Positions 9,743-19,299 of a stretch of 64,000 nt of DNA are shown here, piece after piece. Position numbers and translations under genes: made by a program. The DNA comes from Anomaloglossus baeobatrachus. Its lineage: Eukaryota > Chordata > Amphibia > Anura > Aromobatidae. How positions within the stretch are numbered: position 1 is the first letter of the stretch; each line of letters begins with the position of its first letter. The notes under the pieces were generated by a model. That model saw only the letters and a program-made list of their open reading frames with translations, did not search any database and was not told where the DNA came from. The stretch lies in contig NC_134353.1 of assembly GCF_048569485.1 (NCBI RefSeq), positions 72,871,908-72,935,907 of the forward strand, read 5' to 3'.

Positions 9743-10664
9743 AAGAGAGCCAGCTACCAGGTTTTTGCTCTATAAACTAGAGGCAGTGCCGTAATGGCGC
9801 TAGGATGCTGAGTATAACGAAACCTTTAGTTGAGAAATCCGAGGCTTGATTGCAAAATAATCCTTGTTTGGACCTTAAGAAATTACATAATTTGTACACA
9901 GAGTTGAGCATCAGGGCCAGACTTTTTTAAATTACGCACCGCCGCCATCACTGCTGTTCGCAGCGCATGCGCAATACTAGTGTGGCATTGTCTTCAATAA
10001 ATTGCCGCCAGAATCAGCGTATGCGCCTACTGCGATTGCCAGCTCCATTTTATTGAAAACACTTTGGAGACTTAAGGCCCTGTCACACACAGAGATAAAT
10101 CTTTGGCAGATCTGTGGTTGCAGTGAAATCATGGACATATTGTTCCATTTGTACACAGCCACAAACCTGGCACTGATTGTCCACAATTTCACTGCAACCA
10201 CAGATCTGCCGCAGATTTATCTCTGTGTGTGACAGGGCCATAATATGAGCGGTGGCACATGCGCAGATTGAATTTCTTTTTCGGCAGCGCATGCGCCGCC
10301 ACTCATAGTCATCTTTACAGTGTACTCAGTAGACTGGCACTAGAGACCGCAATACATGTGTGCGCTGATTCCTGCTCTATTTTATTGAAGACACATAAAC
10401 AGCCAACAGCGTTAGTGGCGGCACAGAATTTAAATAAACAGGCAGGAGGAGGAATGATAACAGAGGACCCGACCCACAAGGTCCCGCCCCGATGCTCCAG
10501 CCTATGCACAAATTACATCATTTCTGAAGGTCTGAACAAGGATTATTCTGCAATCAAGCCTTGGATTTCTCAACTAAAGGTATCATGTTAATCAGCATCC
10601 TAGCGCTATTATGGCACCGACTCTAGTTTATGCAGCAAAAACCTGGTAGTTGGTTCCCTTTAAG
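9741..10664. mobile_element. Inverted-repeat DNA element (about 920 bp) hosting a nested MITE
   Basis: The arms are about 75 bases. The left has AGCCAGCTACCAGGTTTTTG, CTCTATAAACTAGAGGCAG and GCGCTAGGATGCTGA. The right has the complementary TCAGCATCCTAGCGC through CCTGGTAGTTGGTTCCCTTT. The interior includes GCGCATGCGC palindromes and the 166-bp Harbinger-like element at 10075-10240. No transposase frame is present. Confidence 0.65.
10075..10240. mobile_element. 166-bp Harbinger-like MITE, copy 1
   Basis: Nearly the whole element is one imperfect palindrome: AGGCCCTGTCACACACAGAG at the left end, complementary GTGTGTGACAGGGCC at the right, and GCAGATCTGTGGTTGCAGTG inside each arm. The length equals that of the copies at 11522-11687 and 26385-26550. 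It follows TTA; the right-hand duplication has decayed to ATA. Confidence 0.8.
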
Positions 10665-10749
10665 CTGATTCCTGGCCAGAAATGATATTTCAGATCCCCG
10701 GTGGAGCCTGTATGTATGCACCAGGATCACTAAAGACAAGCTGTCAGCA

Positions 10750-11460
10750 GTATCTTTGACCCCTAACTTGTGTTGGACAGACTCGCAGATAACCGGGATG
10801 GGTGGATCCCGGTTATCTGGTTTTTAAAATCCGGGCCGGATGCCGCACCCCATATAAGTCTATGGGGAGCAGAATTCGGCAATTAAAAATGGTAGTAGAA
10901 AGGATAGTAGCAAGCCCGCTGTACTTACCAAGGCTCCATCGCAGCTATAACTGCTTCCAAGCCACTCATTCACTTCCGGTGCTGCGCAATATCTTTCATG
11001 CATATGCACTGCTTTCCCTGCCCACCGGCGTCTGTGATTGGTTGCAGTCAGACGCACCCCCACCCTGAGTCTCAGCATGTCTGACGCTTCCAATCACAGT
11101 CGCTACTTGCGTCTATTGTGGCATAAAAATAAATAAAAAAGTTGGCGTAGGGTCCCCATATTATGCTACTCAGCACAGATAAAATCTACAGCTACTGACT
11201 ACAGCCCCCAGCCGTGCCCTTATCTTGATTGTGTATCAAAATGTGGAACCGCATGTGGCTTTTTTCTTTTTTTAATTATTTAAATAAATAATTGTAAAAA
11301 ACCAGTGTGCGGTCCCCCCAATTTTGATACCCAGCCAAGATAAAGTTTGACAGTTGGGGCCTGGTATTCTCAGGCCGGGGAGACCCATGTTTATTGAGCC
11401 GCCCCCAGCCTAAAAATAGCAGCCTGAAGCCGCCTAGAATTGTCGCATCCATTAGATGAA
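10750..11460. repeat. Unclassified repeat-like intronic sequence
   Basis: This part of ACOX3 intron holds palindromic TCGCAGATAACCGGGAT with its complement nearby, a CAATCACAG pair around 11033 and 11090, and an AT-rich centre (AAATAAATAAAAAAGTTGGC). Its make-up resembles dispersed frog repeats, but I cannot define ends or family. No exon was found. Confidence 0.35.
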
Positions 11461-11521
11461 TGTAAAGATTTCAACCACTTTTCTAAGGGGTTATTCCCAT
11501 CTTACAAAGTGAGTAGTGTAA

Positions 11522-11687
11522 AGGCCACTTTACACACAGAGATAAATCTTTGGCAGATCTGTGGTTGCAGTGAAATCATGGACATATTGTTCTATTTGTA
11601 CACAGCCACAAACCTGGCACTGATTGTCCACAATTTCACTGCAACCACAGATCTGCCACAGATTTATCTCAGTGTGTAAAGTGGCCT
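11522..11687. mobile_element. 166-bp Harbinger-like MITE, copy 2
   Basis: This is the same palindromic element as at 10075 and 26385, with ends AGGCCACTTTACACACAGAG and GTGTGTAAAGTGGCCT. A TAA triplet flanks it on both sides (11519-11521 and 11688-11690), as expected for the TWA target duplication of PIF/Harbinger transposons. Its terminal 15 bases differ from those of the other two copies in the same way on both sides, so it belongs to a distinct subfamily. Confidence 0.85.
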
Positions 11688-11910
11688 TAAGAGTGTACCT
11701 TACTATGACTTTATGGTCTCACCTGTGAGACCCGCACATCCCTGAGAACAGAGAAGTTGCTGCTCTGTTTTTGCGCTGCGCCCCCTTCCTGCACAGAATG
11801 CCGCCCCCGCTCCCAGGTGGTGTGGTCTTTTCTAGTTATCGGGTCTTCATTGCTGTTTCCCCCTTTCTGACAGCCTCTTCATTATTGTTTTTTTTATTAA
11901 TCTGCTTCAG

Positions 11911-12144
11911 AATAAGATCTTCTCCACACTAGAGAACGATCCACTGTTTTACCGACAACCCGGGGAGGACCTGCCCCTGGAGAAGTACAGAGAGCTGACG
12001 TTTCTCCGCTGCAAGAAGATATTTGAATACAACTTCCTGACTTTCGACGCCACCATGGAAAAGCCTCAGAAGCTACTTGTCCTTATTAACTGCTTGGGCA
12101 TGTATGACTGGTCCCTGGCTGCTAAATTTTTCTTGAACACGCAG
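11911..12144 (+). CDS. ACOX3: ACOX3 coding exon 2 (N-terminal helical domain)
   Basis: The exon lies between the acceptor TCTGCTTCAG (ending 11910) and the donor CAG|GTGAGT. It encodes 78 residues in phase 0: [20 protein letters not shown], then [20 protein letters not shown], then a stretch containing [20 protein letters not shown]. Human ACOX3 has the matching IFSALENDPLF, SLEKYRELNFLRCKRIFEY and LIQCLGMYDSSLAAKYLL. This is the acyl-CoA oxidase N-terminal alpha domain, which helps shape the substrate pocket and the dimer. No frameshift or stop is present, so the gene looks functional here. Confidence 0.95.
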
Positions 12145-12184
12145 GTGAGTCCAAAGGCTTCTTCCCTAGCTGACAATCTCTAAG

Positions 12185-14560
12185 GAGAGTCCGGTTATGG
12201 AATATGTAAAGCCAAAGAACATTGACACTTTTCACTCCCTCCTCAGTCCTAAAGTGCAGGCCCCCATCACCAACCTCAGCGCTGACGATCCACCCACGTA
12301 TTCCAAAAAAGAAAATCACCAAATCCGACAGGAACTTGTCTCCCAATCCCCCAATATCATGGATCCCTTTCCCTCCCGCACTCCATCTAGCTCACTTGTC
12401 ATTTTGAACTTGTAAGGCTACTTTCACACTTGCGTTGGACGGCTTCCGTTGCTATCCGCAGCCTTGAGGAATTACGGTAACCGTTGCAGGAAACCGTTAT
12501 ATTCCTGATAGACTTCTATTTGCTACGGATAGCAACGGATGGTCTTGCATTGCATTCGCCACGCGGCGCATCAGTTGTTTTGACGCTGACCGTCAGTGAC
12601 CATCGGGCGGATGGAACGCTGCATGTAGCGTTTTTCTACACTTGGCGGAGCGTCAAAAAAACGCAACCTGCAGGATTCCGTCGGCGTCCGTTGTTTTTAT
12701 AATGGACGCCTATGGTGACGGATTCCGTTAGAATCCGTCATCTTGACGGATTCCGTTAACGCATCCGTCTTTACACAACTGCGCATGCTCAGATGTGTAA
12801 AGTCAAGGAAAAAAACCTATAACGGATTGCGTTATTTTGTACGATCCGTAGCATCCGTTGTGCCACTATATGCAACGCATCCGTTGCATGCGTCACACAA
12901 CGCAATGCTACGAATCCCGTCCAACGCAAGTGTGAAACTAGCCTTACAGAAGAAACATTTACCAGGTTCCTCGCATTTTCTCACCCTACTACCTGTACTA
13001 GTGACCCTACACCTTCTTATGCAGCACTCGGCTGTCACCATTCACCTAACTAAAATTATTGAAATATTTAACCTCTCTCTCTCTATCGTCTGTTATCTTT
13101 CCCTCCTCCTTCAAACACGCCAGCATAAACCATAAAACATCCCTCAACCAAAACTGTGCTGCAAACTTCAGACCAGTCTCTAATCTCCCCTTAATCTCTA
13201 AATGTCTGCAATGTTTGGTCCACTCCTGTCTAATCCACTAACTCTCAGATAATGTTCTTCTTGACCCTTTGCAATCTGTTTCCGTTCTTTCCACTGTATG
13301 GAAACTTTTCTTACTAAAGTCTCTAAGGATCTACTAACAGCTGAATCTAATGGTCACTATTCCCTGCAGATCCTCCTGGATCTCTCTGCTGAATTCGATA
13401 CTGTGGATCACCAGCTCCTCCTTGCTATGCTCCACTCTATCGGGCTCAAGGACACCGCTCTCTCTTGATTCTCCTCCTACTCTCTGACCGCTCCTTCACT
13501 GTAACATTTGCCAGCTCCTCTTCCCCTTACGGTTGGGGTTCCTCAGGGTTCAGTCCTAGGTCCTCTCCTCTTCTCTCTATATACCGCCCCTATTGGACAA
13601 ACCATCAGTAGATTCGGTTTCTATGCTGATGACACCTCATCTCTTGAAATTACCCCTGCATTATTACAAAATACCACTGATTGTCTGTCAGCTGTCTTCA
13701 AAAATTATATTCTTCCTCTAAACCTGTATCTGTCACAAAAATTGAATTTGTGTTTCCTCCCTTTACTAACCTTCCTAAACCCAATATTTCCATGTGTGGT
13801 TGTTCCATTACTCCCCAGCAGCACGCCCGCTGTTTTGGGGTCATATTTGACTTCGATCTGTCTGTCACTCCCTACATCCGATCACCCCCTCTCTCATGTA
13901 TCTCCTCAATAACATCTTTAGAATTTGACCTTTTTTTTACCCTTTTACTCTGTATAATTTCTTACTATTGTTTTTATCCATTCTCGTCTGGACTATTATA
14001 ACTCTCTACTAATCGGTTTCTGTCTTACTAAACTCTCTCCTCTCTAATCTATCATAAATGCAGTAGCCTGGACCATATTTCTGTCCAACATCTACAACGA
14101 TGCCTCCAGTCTGTGCCAGCCATTACACTGGTTGCCCATATGCTACCGAGTCTAGTATAAACTTATCACTCTCACCCACAAAACTCTAAACAGTTCTCCA
14201 CCACCCTACATCTCCTCCCTCATCTCTGTCTATCACCCTACCCGTGCCCTCCATTCCACTAACAACCTAAGACTAACATCCTCAATAATCCAAATCTTCC
14301 ACTCCCATTTCCAGGACTTCTCTTGCGCTTCACCAGTTCTTTAGAATGCACTACCCATGGCAATCCACTGAATTTCCAGTATCCACAGATGAAAGTGTAA
14401 CCTAAAAAAAAAAAAATGTTTAGACTGGCCTATCGCCCCATCTCACTTATCTAACTATTTCCTGTTCTCTGTAACTTTTCCTTAGGCTCTTGTCCCTTTT
14501 GTCTTCTGTTTCCACACTCTCCTTGCACTCAGTAGCACATGAATCTATATGGAATAGTGG
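12185..14560 (+). mobile_element. Degenerate L2-clade LINE with reverse transcriptase remnants
   Basis: Fragments of an L2-type reverse transcriptase occur in order on the plus strand but in shifting frames. They include NFRPVSNLPLISK (about 13170-13210), DLSAEFDTVDHQLLL (about 13380-13425), [19 protein letters not shown] (about 13530-13590) and the catalytic YADDT (about 13622-13637). C-terminal remnants follow to about 14340. Several stops and frameshifts separate these, so it is dead. An inverted-repeat element at 12415-12944 splits it; without that insert the flanks join as GAACTTGTACAGAAG. The 5' limit near 12185, just past ACOX3 exon 2, and the 3' limit are approximate. Confidence 0.75.
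12415..12944. mobile_element. Inverted-repeat DNA element (530 bp) inserted in the L2 LINE
   Basis: The ends are AGGCTACTTTCACACTTGCG and its complement GCAAGTGTGAAACTAGCCT, with TA directly outside each. The interior is built of repeated GGATTCCGT/ACGGAT palindromes. No transposase frame is present. A TA duplication would fit a Tc1/mariner-type MITE, although a three-base duplication cannot be excluded. A related terminus occurs at about 44920-44935. Confidence 0.75.
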
Positions 14561-14779
14561 CAGAGGTCTGGTAGTAGGTATGATAGGTGGTTATTTTGTA
14601 TATTAGAACCATTTTATTTGATTAAATGCAATAAATAACCCCTTTAATTGCACATAGTTAGGGCTTCTGTACGTGTAGTGCACCGGGATGACTATTAGCC
14701 ACTACTCTTAGATCACCCGGGCTGTTCAGACGATATAAAGCCAAACATGGTGCACTTCATGTAACCTTGGTGCAGAGCT

Positions 14780-15345
14780 TTACCAGGGTTGTCCGGGTCA
14801 CACATATTATGATCTATCCGTAGGATAAGACTGGTGAGCTTCTGATGCCCGTCACACCCAACAATGGGCTGTTATCATTTTCGGTGACAGCTGTGTTTAA
14901 ATGGTGAACAGAGCCCAAACATTGACTGGGTGCTCCTAGGTACTACAGGGTGCTTTACACGCTGCCACATCGCTAGCGATCTCGTTAGCGATGTGACACG
15001 ACAGATCGCAGATGCGATCTGCCGAGATCGCACATGTGACCGGTGCTATAAAACCGACCTATGTGCGATCTCGACAGATCGCATCTGCAATCTGGCGTGT
15101 CACATCGCTAACGAGATCGCTAGCCATGTCGCAGTGTGTAAAGCACCCTTACAACTCAGATCCTATTCACTTCAATGGGGGCTGAGATGCAGTACCTGGG
15201 AACGGCCACTGTACAGTATACGGCGCTGTGGTGTTCCAGCTCCATTTACATCCGACCATGACAACTGATCATCAGGGTAGTCAGGTGTATGGACCCCCCA
15301 CATATAATATTGATGACCTTTACTGTGGATGGGTCATCAGGAATA
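14780..15345. repeat. Older dispersed repeat hosting a MITE
   Basis: The left part contains TTGTCCGGGTCACACATATT and CTATCCGTAGGATAAG. The right part contains CAGATCCTATTCACTTCAAT, GATGGGTCATCAG and TACCGTCCTGG. These are typical of a dispersed frog repeat that often ends near 'rate of GTCCTGGACAAC' sequences. The 203-bp element at 14947-15149 interrupts it. The family is not identified. Confidence 0.4.
14947..15149. mobile_element. 203-bp inverted-repeat MITE, Harbinger-like
   Basis: Near-perfect arms of about 90 bases begin AGGGTGCTTTACACGCTGCC and end with the complement GTGTGTAAAGCACCCT. The core motif CATCGCTAACGAGATCGCTA recurs in the larger elements at 22875 and 46173. TAC lies on both sides (14944-14946 and 15150-15152), a 3-bp duplication. 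The unoccupied site would read GGTACTACAACTC. Confidence 0.8.
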
Positions 15346-15681
15346 CCGTCCTGGACTGACACTATAATACGAGTCCAAGATCTAAAGCTCTTACCTAATG
15401 TTCTCTCCAGTTATTGCCCCGAAATTAGCCTGAAAAGTAGAAGCTATTTGGGTTTGGGAATGTGAAGGAATTTAGAATCCAATCCAGACTCTAATGGATG
15501 TAGAAGGGTCTTTTTTTTAAATAAAATGGTCCTTGATGCCGTATTCCTTAAAGTGCACGATGCCTGTGTATATGGACCATGCCTGGATCAGAGCCGTAAT
15601 GTTCCATTAGACCTGTTAGGTGTATATATAACTATATGGCTCCACTCGTATCACCGCACTAATGTTTTTTCCATCTCCCAG

Positions 15682-15756
15682 GTCTTCGCCGGCGCTGTTG
15701 GAAATGCGGGATCCGAGAGGCACGAGACGTTTCTGAATCAGACGCGGAGCATGGAG
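15682..15756 (+). CDS. ACOX3: ACOX3 coding exon 3
   Basis: The exon encodes 25 residues, VFAGAVGNAGSERHETFLNQ then TRSME, between the acceptor CATCTCCCAG and a donor. It matches human ACOX3 [20 protein letters not shown]...RME and joins in phase 0 to the next exon IFGCFAL, as in human. The donor reads GAG|GTCGGT, with C at intron position 3 in place of the usual purine, so it is weaker than the other ACOX3 donors here. The segment lies just before the FAD-binding middle domain. Confidence 0.88.
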
Positions 15757-16649
15757 GTCGGTCCATGATAAATGTTCTGTACTGCTCCACATCATAGTAA
15801 ATCACAATCATGTCCGCTCCCATCAGTAATAGATCTCGTAGTCTGATGTCCCCGTCCACTGGTGGAAACAGACGAAAGAGGGCCACTGTGCAAGAACAGT
15901 GATTGGGCCCTTCGCAGTTCAATAACTCATCATAATGCCTAATTATACCTAGTTTAGAGGTGGTTATGAGACCCCTTATCCTTTGGGACCCAATAATATG
16001 TCCACCCTTGTCCTCATCACTCATTAGGGCCAGGGAGGAATTGTGGACGCAGGCTGCAGATCTCCTCCTGTGTGGGGCTGAATGTGTCACTATTATTATC
16101 CATGTAATCCACTTACTGCCTGGGGGCTCCACCGGTTGCAAAAGATCACTAAGATTTCCAGGATCAGAACAACCTGTGATCCCCGTAAAGTGGATCTGCC
16201 ACCAAATTTCACAATGCAGACTGCATATGTTTTCAAAAAGGTCTTAGACCTGGTGAGACTGGTACACTTACTTTGAAAATTCATGACAGAATGGCCTCAT
16301 CTGCGAGAAGTGTGCATGTTGTCGCTGTGTCTGCGTTTGTTTTTCTTTGTTTTTTTTTTTCTTTTAGTTTTGTTTGTTCGCGGCTTGTTGCCTTGGAGAC
16401 TGACCACCACTGCTAGACAGCAGAACATGCTCAGTGCCTTTAAGTACAGATAGCAATACAAATTTCAAGAAAAGTGCTCCAAAAAAAATAAATAAGTAAA
16501 AAAAAAAGGCAGGCAGGTCTTTGATCCATCACCAACGGGCCCTGACTGATGCCTGATTGACTGATATTCTGGATTATCAGCTGTAGAAATAGGTATAAAA
16601 CGGACTTGACAGGGGAAAAAACCTGCAGGAAGACAGAGAAATCTGATTT
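15757..16649. other. Unique-looking ACOX3 intron sequence
   Basis: Nothing codes here. The stretch contains T-rich runs near 16345-16365 and A-rich runs near 16478-16508, and leads up to the left end of the first DIRS element. I recognise no repeat family or RNA gene. Confidence 0.4.
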
Positions 16650-17804
16650 TTCTTTGTCGCTCCATTGGGAGACCCAGACAATTGGGTGTATAGGCTATGC
16701 CTCCGGAGGCCGCACAAAGTATTACACTAAAAGTGTAAAGCCCCTCCCCTTCTGCCTATACACCCCCCGTGGTTCCACGGGCTCCTCAGTTTTTATGCTT
16801 TGTGCGAAGGAGGCAGACATGCACGCACAGCTCCACAGATTGGTCAGCAGCAGCTGCTGACTATGTCGGATGGAAGAAAAGAGGGCCCTTAACAGGGCCC
16901 CCAGCATGCTCCCTTCTCACCCCACTCTTGTCGGCGGTGTTGTTAAGGTTGAGGTATCCATTGCGGGTACGGAGGCTGGAGCCCACATGCTGTTTTCCTT
17001 CCCCATCCCCCTTAGGGCTCTGGGTGAAGTGGGATCCTATCGGTCTCCAGGCACTGATAGGAGCCGGGTATCGTTCAGGGACATGGCCCTGCTACTTGGA
17101 GGTACTCTGTGTCCCCGTGGGGACCGCGCACAGCAACACTCCAGCATTGCTGGGTGTGCTAGTGCACCGGGGACCGCGGCGCTGACCGGGTTAAATGTGC
17201 CATTACACACTGCAGCGTCGCTGAGTGTGTTTGTGTATGGGGACTACCGCGCTGACCGCCGCTGCCATGGTTAACACTGCGGCGCGGCTGGGACTTGTAG
17301 TGCGCCGGGGACTTCCGCGCCGGCCGCGCTTATACGGCGGCCGCGCTTATTACTCGAGTCCCCGGCTTTTGCGGCCTAGTCTTTTTTCCTCCCACCCCCA
17401 GCCCTGACAGGCAGGGGAAGGGCGGGACGCTGTACAGGACGAGCAACAATGAGGGCTGGAGCATGCTTTGCATACTCCACCCCCCTCACTGTGCACAGTG
17501 GGGCACCAGTTCCCGCACTTTCTGGGTCACGCCCACGGCTCCCTCCTCTCCTCAGGACGCCGGCAGCCATTCCTGTCAGCTCCTCGGACGCTGCAGAGGG
17601 GGACAAATTCTGGGAGACCCAGGCAGGGATTCTGGTGGCCTCACAACCGCTTTAAGCGGGTAGTAAGCAGCACCTGTGGTGCTAGCCCCATTGTGCAGAA
17701 GTGTAATTATAAATTATATGTTTATGGTATATACTTTACACTGTATGGTGCACAGTTGATTTCTGGCTATATACCCTATTGTGTTGCTCAGGGAAGACAA
17801 TAGC

Positions 17805-19295
17805 ATGGCGCCCACAAAAGGCAGGGGTGCCAAAACACAGGCTTACTATGCTGCCTGCGCCGCATGTACGACCCCGCTACCGGCAGGATCCACTGACCCT
17901 CATTGTGTACACTGCTCGGCCCCTGCGGCACTTACTCAGCCGGAGCCTCTGCTAAGGGGGGCCCAGGGGGAACCACCTGCTGACACTGTCCAGGTGACGG
18001 GGACGGAGTTTGCAGTCTTTACGGATAAACTCTCTGAGACTATGGCTAAGATACTAGAAGCCTTGCAGTCCAGACCGGTATCTCAGCACAGGGACTCTGT
18101 TGAATCATTGTTCCCTGGCCCCCCTCAGTTGGACCAACAATGTCCCCCCGGGGTGTCTCATAGATCCCAGGCTGAGGGCTCTGACACAGACCCCAGCCCC
18201 AGACCGACTAAGCGAGCTCGCTGGGAAATTCCCTCGACATCATCATATTGTTCAGGGTCTCAGCGGGGGGAATCTCTGGTTGATGACGCAGAGACAGCTG
18301 ATCAGGATTCTGATCCTGAGGCCGCTCTCAATCTTGATACTCCGGACGGGGACCCCATAGTGAACGATCTTATTGCGTCCATCAATCAAATGTTGGATAA
18401 TTCTCCCTCAGCTCCTCCGGTGGAGGAGTCAGCTTCTCAGCAGGAGAAATTCCGTTTCAGGTTTCCCAAGCGTACACCGAGTATGTTTCTGGACCACTCT
18501 GATTTCAGAGAGGCAGTCCAGAATCACCATGATTGTCCAGATAAGCGTTTTTCTAAGCGCCTTAAGGATACACGTTATCCCTTTCCTCCTGACGTGGTCA
18601 AGGGCTGGACTCAGTGTCCCAAGGTGGATCCTCCAATCTCCAGACTGGCAGCTAGATCCATACTTGCAGTGGAAGATGGGGCTTCACTCAAAGATGCCAC
18701 TGACAGGCAGATGGAGCTCTGGTTGAAATCCATCTATGAAGCTATCGGCGCTTCTTTTGCCCCAGCATTCGCAGCCGTATGGGCGCTGCAAGCTATCTCA
18801 GCAGGTCAAGCGCAAATTGACGCAGCCACACGCACGTCCGCGCCGAAGGTGGCGTCCATAACCTCTCAGACGTCGGCATTTGCGTCTTACGCTATTAATG
18901 CTGTCCTGGACTCTGCGAGCCGTACGGCGGTTGCATCCGCCAATTCGGTGGTACTCCGCAGGGCCTTGTGGCTACGGGAATGGAAGGCAGATTCTGCTTC
19001 CAAAAAGCGCTTAACCAGTTTGCCAATTTCTGGCGACCGATTGTTTGGCGAGCGTTTGGATGAAATCATCAAACAATCCAAGGGAAAGGATACATCCTTA
19101 CCCCAGCCCAAACCGAACATACCCCAACAGAGGAGGGGGCAGTCGAGGTTTCGGTCCTTTCGGGGCGCGGGCAGGTCCCAATTCTCCTCGTCCAAAAGGC
19201 CTCAGAAAGATCAAAGGAACTCTGATTCATGGCGGTCTAAGTCACGTCCTAAAAAGACCACCGGAGGTGCCGCTACCAAAGCGGCTTCCTCATGA
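17805..19295 (+). CDS. gag-like protein of DIRS copy 1
   Basis: The gene starts at the ATG (MAPTKGRGAKTQ) that corresponds to the conserved start in the other copies. Near the N-terminus is a possible zinc ribbon of the form C-X2-C-X12-C-X2-C (CAACTTPLPAGSTDPHCVHC). The middle is acidic, followed by a helical region (AAVWALQAIS...SYAINAVLDSASRTAVA). The C-terminus is rich in Arg, Ser and Lys, as for a nucleic-acid-binding tail. In DIRS elements the first gene plays the structural gag role; this is family knowledge, not shown here. The frame is open in this fossil copy. Confidence 0.75.
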   Translation: MAPTKGRGAKTQAYYAACAACTTPLPAGSTDPHCVHCSAPAALTQPEPLLRGAQGEPPADTVQVTGTEFAVFTDKLSETMAKILEALQSRPVSQHRDSVESLFPGPPQLDQQCPPGVSHRSQAEGSDTDPSPRPTKRARWEIPSTSSYCSGSQRGESLVDDAETADQDSDPEAALNLDTPDGDPIVNDLIASINQMLDNSPSAPPVEESASQQEKFRFRFPKRTPSMFLDHSDFREAVQNHHDCPDKRFSKRLKDTRYPFPPDVVKGWTQCPKVDPPISRLAARSILAVEDGASLKDATDRQMELWLKSIYEAIGASFAPAFAAVWALQAISAGQAQIDAATRTSAPKVASITSQTSAFASYAINAVLDSASRTAVASANSVVLRRALWLREWKADSASKKRLTSLPISGDRLFGERLDEIIKQSKGKDTSLPQPKPNIPQQRRGQSRFRSFRGAGRSQFSSSKRPQKDQRNSDSWRSKSRPKKTTGGAATKAASS

Positions 19296-19299
19296 CTTT

